In this document: positions 1-5,160 of the stretch, in pieces | Layout: every line of letters begins with the position of its first letter | Position numbering within the stretch: position 1 is the first letter of the stretch | From: Acidobacteriaceae bacterium | Lineage (GTDB): Bacteria; Acidobacteriota; Terriglobia; Terriglobales; Acidobacteriaceae | DNA: 6,934 nt | Assembly (NCBI GenBank): GCA_003135315.1 | Contig: PLBD01000472.1 | Coordinates: 1 to 6,934, forward strand | Direction of reading: 5' to 3' | Made by a program: the position numbers and the translations under genes | Notes under the pieces: generated by a model | Told to the model about the DNA's origin: nothing | Seen by the model: the letters and a program-made list of their open reading frames with translations, nothing else | The model's database searches: none

Positions 1-46
1 TTCGACTCCGGCGGTCAAAAGAAGACCGCCTCCGCTCAGGATGACA
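1..46. repeat. Partial dispersed palindromic repeat at the window edge
   Basis: A 7-bp perfect inverted repeat (GGCGGTC at 10-16, GACCGCC at 24-30) with a 7-nt AAAAGAA loop lies between TTCGACTCC and CTCAGGATGACA. The layout of conserved outer words around a variable stem resembles the short intergenic repeats I associate with Acidobacteriota; a related but different copy is at 6856-6892. The left end is cut by the window. It lies 47 bp beyond the trxB stop, so on the minus strand the stem could help end the trxB transcript, but no T-run follows it. Nothing else is visible from 47 to 92. Confidence 0.5.
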
Positions 47-92
47 CATCGAAGGGAGCCCCGCGTTTACGTCCTTACGTCCGCAGCCCGGT

Positions 93-1049
93 TCATTTGC
101 CAATCTCTTCCAGATACTTCTCCGCTTCCAGGGCGGCCATGCAGCCGGTGCCGGCAGCGGTGACGGCCTGCCGGTAATGCCGGTCGGCGACGTCGCCGCT
201 GATGAAGACTCCGGGGGCACGCGAGCAGACGTAGCCCTCGGGAATCAAGTAGCCCTCGCCGTCGCGGGCAAGCTGGTCGCCGACGAACTGCGCGTTGGGA
301 GTGTGTCCGATGCCGAGGAACATGGCGCTGGTGGGCATGTCCCACTGCTCCCCGGTCTTCAGATTGCGCAGGCGCAGCCCGGTCACTTCTTTCTTGCTGA
401 CGTCGAGCACGTCGTCGACGACGGTGTCGCAGAGGAACGCGATTTTGTCGTGCTTGCGGGCGCGGTCAAGCATGATCTTGGAAGCGCGAAATTCGCCGCG
501 GCGATGAATCAGCGTGACCTTGGAGGCGAAGCGGGTGAGGAACAGCGCCTCTTCCATCGCGGAATCGCCGCCGCCGATGACGGCGATCTCCTTGCCGGAA
601 AAGAAAAAGCCGTCGCAGGTGGCGCACGACGAGACGCCATGGCCGATGAGCGCCTGCTCATTGGGGAGGCCGAGCCAGCGCGCCGAAGCTCCGCTGGCGA
701 TGATGAGGGTGCGGGTCAGCAGCTTGTCGCGGCCCAGGTTGACTTCGATGGGCTTCCTGCTGCCGTCGGCGGCTTTGCGGCTGAGATCGACGCCGGCGAC
801 GTGGCCGGCGAGGAATTCCGTGCCGAAACGCGTGGCCTGCATGCGCATGTTGTCGATGAGCTCGGGCCCCTGGATGCCGTCGGGGAAGCCGGGGAAATTT
901 TCCACCAGCGTGGTCATGGAGAGCTGGCCGCCGGGCTCGTGGCCGTCGATGACCAGCGGCGTGAGGTTGGCGCGCGCGGCGTAAATGGCTGCCGTCAGCC
1001 CGGAGCAGCCGGAGCCGATGATGATGACGTTGCGAATATTGTCGGGCAT
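93..1049 (-). CDS. trxB: Thioredoxin reductase (NADPH)
   Basis: Cytosolic FAD enzyme that uses NADPH to reduce the thioredoxin disulfide. The 318 residues match the family's usual length (about 310-320). In order: FAD dinucleotide motif GSGCSG at 12-17, EPGGQL at 38-43, redox-active CATCDG with Cys142 and Cys145, NADPH motif GGGDSA at 159-164, the NADPH 2'-phosphate-binding HRRGEFRA at 182-189, and the C-terminal FAD signature GDVADRHYRQAVTAAG at 285-300. All catalytic parts are present. I chose the ATG at 1047-1049 because the protein then begins MPDNIRNVIIIGSG, as expected for TrxB; the frame stays open to a TTG at 1115, but those 22 residues are not family-like. No strong Shine-Dalgarno precedes the ATG. 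The FAD loop has Cys-Ser where GSGPAG is more common. The gene is divergent from the phosphatase gene, and no thioredoxin gene is in the window. The identification is secure. Confidence 0.97.
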   Translation of the reverse strand: MPDNIRNVIIIGSGCSGLTAAIYAARANLTPLVIDGHEPGGQLSMTTLVENFPGFPDGIQGPELIDNMRMQATRFGTEFLAGHVAGVDLSRKAADGSRKPIEVNLGRDKLLTRTLIIASGASARWLGLPNEQALIGHGVSSCATCDGFFFSGKEIAVIGGGDSAMEEALFLTRFASKVTLIHRRGEFRASKIMLDRARKHDKIAFLCDTVVDDVLDVSKKEVTGLRLRNLKTGEQWDMPTSAMFLGIGHTPNAQFVGDQLARDGEGYLIPEGYVCSRAPGVFISGDVADRHYRQAVTAAGTGCMAALEAEKYLEEIGK

Positions 1050-1105
1050 AGGGATTGGTTTGATTCTGCGGCGCGATGAAAGATGCAGTGAGGGCGCCCA
1101 GTGGG

Positions 1106-1133
1106 ATTCTAGCAAAGAGCTGTCAGCTATCAG
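1106..1133 (-). promoter_or_regulatory. Candidate sigma-70-type promoter for trxB
   Basis: On the minus strand a TAGAAT hexamer (1106-1111, five of six to the -10 consensus) is preceded by CTGATA (1128-1133, four of six to TTGACA) with a 16-bp spacer. It would give a 5' leader of roughly 50 nt before the trxB ATG. The -35 box lies inside the heptamer array described at 1118-1305. Seen only as consensus matches; other boxes could be chosen in this spacer. Confidence 0.35.
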
Positions 1134-1153
1134 CCGTCAGCCGTCAGCTAAAA

Positions 1154-1190
1154 TGCCCCGCCCTAGCCAACAGAAGGCTAGAACGGGGCA
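1154..1190. other. Strong two-part stem-loop in the divergent spacer
   Basis: TGCCCCG (1154-1160) pairs with CGGGGCA (1184-1190), and CTAGCC (1163-1168) with GGCTAG (1176-1181), separated by a 2x2 internal loop and closed by a 7-nt loop AACAGAA. All 13 stem pairs are Watson-Crick. Read on the minus strand the stem is followed by TTTT (1153-1150), so it could act as a weak intrinsic terminator there, stopping antisense transcripts before trxB. Read on the plus strand it sits 16 nt before the Shine-Dalgarno of the 15-codon ORF and could be a leader RNA element. Which strand matters cannot be decided from sequence. Confidence 0.6.
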
Positions 1191-1218
1191 CCCTTGCATA
1201 ACGGTTAGAGGAGGTATC

Positions 1219-1266
1219 ATGTCCATAAAGCGCCAAAGCTGGACAGGTATCCAATCGATTGTTTAG
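1219..1266 (+). CDS. Candidate 15-residue peptide or leader ORF
   Basis: ATG at 1219-1221 follows AGAGGAGGT (1207-1215), a near-complete anti-Shine-Dalgarno match ending 3-4 nt before the start and the best ribosome-binding site in the window. The peptide would be MSIKRQSWTGIQSIV, ending in TAG at 1264-1266, 44 nt before the phosphatase ATG. It is too short for homology by eye and I do not recognise it. It could be a leader peptide for the phosphatase gene, an independent small peptide, or the surviving 5' end of a gene deleted by the repeat that starts 15-16 bp later. The strong ribosome-binding site is seen; expression and function are inference. Confidence 0.4.
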   Translation: MSIKRQSWTGIQSIV

Positions 1267-1310
1267 CAGCCGGTCAGACCAGCTGACGGCTGAGAGCTGA
1301 CGGCTTCCTT

Positions 1311-3494
1311 ATGGCAATGCAACTTCCCACATCCGTTGACGTGCGCGCCTTTGTGCGGCGGGTGCTGCACCCGGCGTCGAAGCTGGGGAAGACCACGCTG
1401 TGGTTCGGCTATCTGGCGCTGGCGCTGGAGGTGCTGCGGGCCATTCTCCGTTCGCCGTCGGGGACGATGTTGAGCGGCTGGGCCAGCTTCATCAGCGCGC
1501 TGTTCGTTGTCTTTGCGCTGCTGATGGGCTTGCGCTGGGCGCGGCGAAAACTGCTGTGGCGGCTGCGCAATCGGCTGATCGTCACCTACGTTTTCATCGG
1601 CGTGATTCCGCTGATGCTGCTGGTGGCCGGGGCGCTGCTGGCGGCATACCTTTTCGCCGGACAGTTCGCGACCTACGCGGCCATGTCCGATCTGCAATCG
1701 GAGCTGCAGCACCTGGACGCGACCAACCGCTCGCTGGCGACGCAGTTCCGCGCTCTCGCCCGGGACGGCAAGTTGAACCAGCAGCTGGCGGGCGAGATTG
1801 CCAGCGCGTCGGACGAAAATTTCCGGCACCGCTCGGTGAGCATTTGGGAGGGCGAGAAAGGCTTCGTGCTGGCCGAGCCGGCACAAGCCACGATGCCGCC
1901 GATCAAGGCCTCGCCAGCGTTGCCGGGAGATTTTGCCGGCTTCGTTCTGGACAACAACCGCCTGCACCTGCGCGCCGTCCGGCGAGTGGACGATGGGCAG
2001 CGGCATCTGACGATAGTTTCCAATCTGCCGGTCACGGCGGAGCTGCTGCGGCACGCAACGTCGGAGCTGGGAGAAATAACCCTGTTTCCGCCCGACGAGG
2101 AAACGGGTAACAAACCGAGTGCGATAGCCGGCGGTCAACCTGCCTACAAGGACCGCATGAGCGTAACCACCAAGGCCGGTGGTTCGAGCACGTTGACCAT
2201 CGATCTTTCGCGGAACGGCGCCAGCGGACCGAAGCGCGTGGAGGCCGGCAGCGTTCCACCGCCCAGCAACAGCCTGGACGTGGAGTTTCCCTTTGCCACG
2301 CGGCTGGATGTCACCGCTTGGGAGAGCGGCAAGTCGTTCAACGGCCTGCTTCTGGTGGACACGCGGCCGTCGCGGATCTATGCCACTCTGTTCAGCACTC
2401 TGGGACAAAACGCCGGCATCTTCCGCGACCTGCTGATCGTGATCGCGGTCATCTTCGGGGTCATCGAGCTGATTGCGCTGTTCATCGGCGTGCGCCTGAC
2501 GCGCAGCATGACCAAGTCGGTGGCCGAGCTGTACACCGCGACCCAGTACATCAATCGTGGCGAACTTCAGCATCGGATCCGGCTGCGCACCAACGACCAG
2601 ATGGCGGCGCTGGAGGGGTCGTTCAACTCCATGACGCAGTCGCTGTCCAACCTGATTGCCGAGCAGAAGGAGAAGCAGCGGATGGAAGGCGAGCTGGCCA
2701 TCGCGTATGAGGTGCAGGACCTTCTGTATCCGGACGACTTGAGTGGCCTGCGCGGGCTTGAGGTGCATGGCGTATGCCGTCCGGCGCGCACCGTGAGCGG
2801 CGACTATTACGATTTCATTCCGTTGAGCGAAGACCGGCTGGTGCTGGCGGTGGGCGACATCAGCGGCAAGGGAATTTCGGCGGCGCTGCTGATGGCGACG
2901 GTACATGCTTTCGTACGCGCGTATTCGCTGGAGCCGGAGCGGACGCTGGCCGCGGTGGCGGCGGGCGCGGGAGTCCCGCAAAGCATGGTCCTGACGGCGA
3001 ACGGCGGCAACGGCAATTCCCACGCTGAGCTTTCGCCGGCGTTGCTGATGGCCACCTTGAACTACCAGCTCTACCGCAGCACGCCGGCGGCGAAATACGC
3101 GACCATGTTTCTGGGCTGCTACCACTCGGGATCGCGTTTGCTGACGTATTGCAACGCGGGACATCTGCCGCCGCTGCTGCTGGGCGTTGACGGCCAGGTG
3201 CGGCGACTGGAAACGTCGGGAACGGTGGTCGGGCTGTTCGACGACGTGACGTATGAGGAGAGCGCCGTTGCCATGCATCCGGGCGATATCTTTGTGGCCT
3301 ACAGCGACGGCATTACCGAACCGGAGAATGAGTTCGGCGAATTTGGCGAGGAGCGGCTGATCGAGTTGATCTTGCAGCAGCGGGACCAGTCGCTGGTGCG
3401 CATCAGCGAAGTGGTGACCACGGCGGTGGCCGACTGGATCGGCGGCGGCGAGCAGCCCGACGATGTGACCCTGGTGCTGGCGCGAGCAAGATAA
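1311..3494 (+). CDS. Membrane-bound HAMP/PP2C-type serine phosphatase (SpoIIE/RsbU family)
   Basis: Predicted signal-output protein of 727 residues. Three N-terminal membrane segments (about 28-47, 54-75, 88-117) precede an extracytoplasmic region of about 250 residues (118-370), a fourth segment (371-396), a HAMP domain (397-450), a short coiled-coil linker (446-468) and a C-terminal PP2C-type domain (485-727). The metal-binding aspartates are all visible: SGDYYDF (Asp498), GDISGKG (Asp516), YSDGITE (Asp666) and PDDVTLV (Asp717/718); AGHLPP at 616-621 is also typical. Family members dephosphorylate phosphoserine on STAS anti-sigma antagonists; no STAS or kinase gene is here, so the partner is unknown. 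The sensor region has no motif I recognise. A Gly/Ala-rich insertion lies at about 546-575 in the catalytic domain. An in-frame TGA at 1284 limits upstream starts; the ATG at 1311 has no Shine-Dalgarno, and a second ATG is at 1317. Its transcript may come from the divergent spacer. Confidence 0.93.
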   Translation: MAMQLPTSVDVRAFVRRVLHPASKLGKTTLWFGYLALALEVLRAILRSPSGTMLSGWASFISALFVVFALLMGLRWARRKLLWRLRNRLIVTYVFIGVIPLMLLVAGALLAAYLFAGQFATYAAMSDLQSELQHLDATNRSLATQFRALARDGKLNQQLAGEIASASDENFRHRSVSIWEGEKGFVLAEPAQATMPPIKASPALPGDFAGFVLDNNRLHLRAVRRVDDGQRHLTIVSNLPVTAELLRHATSELGEITLFPPDEETGNKPSAIAGGQPAYKDRMSVTTKAGGSSTLTIDLSRNGASGPKRVEAGSVPPPSNSLDVEFPFATRLDVTAWESGKSFNGLLLVDTRPSRIYATLFSTLGQNAGIFRDLLIVIAVIFGVIELIALFIGVRLTRSMTKSVAELYTATQYINRGELQHRIRLRTNDQMAALEGSFNSMTQSLSNLIAEQKEKQRMEGELAIAYEVQDLLYPDDLSGLRGLEVHGVCRPARTVSGDYYDFIPLSEDRLVLAVGDISGKGISAALLMATVHAFVRAYSLEPERTLAAVAAGAGVPQSMVLTANGGNGNSHAELSPALLMATLNYQLYRSTPAAKYATMFLGCYHSGSRLLTYCNAGHLPPLLLGVDGQVRRLETSGTVVGLFDDVTYEESAVAMHPGDIFVAYSDGITEPENEFGEFGEERLIELILQQRDQSLVRISEVVTTAVADWIGGGEQPDDVTLVLARAR

Positions 3495-3510
3495 GCAGCG
3501 GCGGCAGCGT

Positions 3511-3666
3511 TGGGTGGAGCACGCCTTCAGGCGTGCAGATAAGGTAGCCTGTCCAAGAAATCGGCTTCAGCCGCTGAGGTAATCCCGGAAAGAGTTACCG
3601 CAGCGGCTGAAGCCGGTTCTGATTTCGCCGGGTTTTGAATGCACGCCTGAAGGCGTGCTCCACCCA
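3511..3666. repeat. Nested palindromic repeat element, copy 1
   Basis: Perfect 27-bp terminal inverted repeats (3511-3537 and 3640-3666) enclose a second, 21-bp inverted repeat (3562-3582 and 3595-3615, one mismatch) around a 12-nt centre. Each terminal arm is itself palindromic (GCACGCC-TTCA-GGCGTGC), as is the core of each inner arm (GGC-TTCA-GCC), so either strand can fold into several alternative hairpins or a cruciform. It begins 16 bp after the phosphatase stop. There is no ORF of note and no transposase; the layout is that of a REP/BIME-like or MITE-like element. It may also act as an mRNA 3'-end structure, although no T-run follows. The remainder of the gap, 3667-3794, holds the leader of the aminotransferase gene; I found no convincing promoter boxes there. 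Confidence 0.9.
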
Positions 3667-3794
3667 CGCTGAATCGAAATTCCGAGACGCGGCTCATCGC
3701 CGTTTAAATGTTCGACGTCCACCAATGAAATCCCCGGCAATCGTGATACGCTGAGGGCACGTGCACACCTGACAAAGGAAACCGATCTTCTCCA

Positions 3795-5126
3795 ATGACC
3801 GACGCCGCACAGTTCCCCTCGCCAGACATTCTCCCCTCGACCCGGCAGATCCAGGAAAGCTACGACGCCTTCAAGACCAAGGGCCTGCGACTGAACCTGA
3901 CGCGCGGCAAGCCGTCGCCGGCGCAACTGGATTTGAGCGCGGAGCTGCTGGCGCTTCCCGGCGCGGCCGACTATGTTGCCGAAGACGGGACCGATTGCCG
4001 CAACTACCAGGGGCTCCAGGGAATTCCGGAAGTGCGCCGGCTGTTCTCCGGAATATTGGGCGCACCGCCGGAGCAGGTTGTGGTGGGCAACAACTCCAGC
4101 CTGGCGCTGATGCACGACGCCGTCGTGTACTCGCTGCTGAAGGGAACGTGCGACAGCCTGATGCCGTGGTCGCAGGAGCGCGAGGTTACGTTCCTCTGTC
4201 CCGTGCCCGGCTACGACCGGCATTTCAAGATCTGCGAAGACTACGGCATCCGGATGATTTCGGTGCCGCTCAAGGACGATGGGCCGGACATGGACGAAGT
4301 GGAGCGGCTGGTGGCGCACGAGCCGACCATCCGGGGCATGTGGTGTGTTCCCAAATACAGCAATCCCACCGGAGCGATTTATTCGGACGAGGTCATCGAG
4401 CGGCTGGCGGCGATGCCGGCTGCGGCCACGGATTTCCGCATCTACTGGGACAACGCGTATTGCGTACACCACCTGACCAGCGAACGCATTGCGATTGCCA
4501 ACATCCTCGAGTTGAGTGCGCGTCACGGACATCCCAACCGCGCGTTCGTGTTTGCGTCGACGTCGAAGATCACGCTGGCCGGCGCCGGGCTGGCGCTGTT
4601 TGCTTCCTCAGCGGAAAACGTGAAGTGGCTGCTGGCGCGGTTGGTCCCGCGGACCATTGGCCCGGACAAGGTCAACCAGTTGCGCCATGCGCGCTTTCTG
4701 AAGGATGAAGCAGGCATTCATCAGTTGATGGACAAGCACCGCGCCCTGTTTGCGCCCAAGTTCCAGAAGGTGCTGGACGTCTTCGACGAGAAGCTGAGCG
4801 GCGTTCCCGGCGTGAGCTGGAACCGGCCGAAAGGCGGTTACTTCATCACGCTGGAAGTTCCTCACGGCTGCGCCCGGCGGGTGGTGGCGCTGGCCAAAGA
4901 CGCCGGCGTGGAGCTTACGGCCGCGGGCGCGACCCATCCCTACGGAAAAGATCCCAACGACCGCACGCTGCGCATCGCTCCTACGTTTCCCGCGTTGTCC
5001 GAGGTGGCGCTGGCCGCCGAAGGCGTGGCCGTATGCGTCCTGCTGGCGGCGGCGGAGAAGTTTCCCGCGTTCTTGCCGGAGGTGCGGCAGGAAACGTCCG
5101 GGGCAGGGAAGACTTCGGGAGTTTGA
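3795..5126 (+). CDS. PLP-dependent aminotransferase, aspartate aminotransferase MocR-like (Corynebacterium-type) group
   Basis: Fold-type I aminotransferase, 443 residues, cytosolic, exchanging an amino group between an amino acid and a 2-oxo acid. Early residues TRGKPSPAQLDLS (36-48) and NYQGLQG (70-76) are the signature of the group typified by the C. glutamicum aspartate aminotransferase (Pfam Aminotran_MocR). PLP-site residues: GNNSSL at 98-103 (phosphate side), the NPTG motif with Asn190, Asp219 and Tyr222 in WDNAY, Schiff-base Lys258 in STSKITLAGAGLA, and Arg393 in TLRIAPTFP for the substrate carboxylate. There is no DNA-binding domain, so it is an enzyme, not a MocR regulator. Aspartate/2-oxoglutarate is the likely substrate pair, by family only. 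The ATG at 3795 gives the family N-terminus; an AAGGA at 3775-3779 is 15 nt away, a poor ribosome site. The last 20 or so residues are low-complexity and probably disordered. The glycosyltransferase gene follows after 29 bp. Confidence 0.93.
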   Translation: MTDAAQFPSPDILPSTRQIQESYDAFKTKGLRLNLTRGKPSPAQLDLSAELLALPGAADYVAEDGTDCRNYQGLQGIPEVRRLFSGILGAPPEQVVVGNNSSLALMHDAVVYSLLKGTCDSLMPWSQEREVTFLCPVPGYDRHFKICEDYGIRMISVPLKDDGPDMDEVERLVAHEPTIRGMWCVPKYSNPTGAIYSDEVIERLAAMPAAATDFRIYWDNAYCVHHLTSERIAIANILELSARHGHPNRAFVFASTSKITLAGAGLALFASSAENVKWLLARLVPRTIGPDKVNQLRHARFLKDEAGIHQLMDKHRALFAPKFQKVLDVFDEKLSGVPGVSWNRPKGGYFITLEVPHGCARRVVALAKDAGVELTAAGATHPYGKDPNDRTLRIAPTFPALSEVALAAEGVAVCVLLAAAEKFPAFLPEVRQETSGAGKTSGV

Positions 5127-5131
5127 TCGGT

Positions 5132-5160
5132 GGCATAGCTGCTACATTTACTGCTATGCC
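5132..5160 (+). promoter_or_regulatory. Hairpin covering the glycosyltransferase start codon
   Basis: GGCATAGC (5132-5139) is the exact reverse complement of GCTATGCC (5153-5160), with a 13-nt loop. The right arm contains the ATG at 5156-5158. No Shine-Dalgarno is evident in the 29-bp gap. In mRNA the stem would hide the start codon until a ribosome finishing the aminotransferase at 5126 disrupts it, which suggests translational coupling. The pairing is seen; the regulatory role is inference. Confidence 0.4.

Larger units (their letters stand above)
1118..1305. repeat. Unit bounded by opposing heptamer arrays
   Basis: The left arm (1121-1148) is four tandem 7-bp units: TGTCAGC, TATCAGC, CGTCAGC, CGTCAGC. 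The right arm (1282-1305) is GCTGACG, GCTGAGA, GCTGACG plus GCT, the same motif on the other strand. Read as inverted repeats, 1118-1141 and 1282-1305 pair at 22 of 24 positions. A lone inverted unit (CGGTCAG, 1271-1277) precedes the right arm. Between the arms lie a stem-loop (1154-1190) and a 15-codon ORF (1219-1266). The right arm ends 5 bp before the phosphatase ATG, so that gene's leader is repeat sequence. No transposase or target-site duplication is visible. It may be a heptamer repeat locus or a small non-autonomous element. Confidence 0.75.

Noticed and set aside
177..1079. Plus-strand open frame opposite trxB
   Set aside because: Mirror frame of a confidently identified gene; Ala/Gly/Asp-rich without motifs.
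1050..1115. TTG start extending trxB by 22 residues
   Set aside because: The candidate -10 box lies inside this stretch, and the family N-terminus begins at the ATG at 1049.
1263..3278. Long minus-strand open frame (671 codons) antisense to the phosphatase gene
   Set aside because: Its product is Arg/His/Gln-rich with no domain logic, and it lies opposite a clearly coding frame with intact family motifs; typical of GC-rich antisense frames.
3667..3794. Promoter boxes before the aminotransferase gene (such as TTTAAA at 3703-3708)
   Set aside because: The possible -35 partners match at only about half of the positions, and nothing better was found.
3495..3794. CRISPR-like repeat reading of the palindromic region
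   Set aside because: The repeats are inverted, not direct, with no regularly spaced units or cas genes.
3567..4532. Minus-strand open frame across the palindromic element and the aminotransferase
   Set aside because: It runs through repeat DNA and opposite a gene with all PLP-site residues; the product has no recognisable motif.
5033..5155. Upstream extension of the glycosyltransferase frame to an ATG at 5033
   Set aside because: It would overlap the aminotransferase by 94 bp and add Gly/Ala-rich residues not seen in the family; the ATG at 5156 gives a normal N-terminus.
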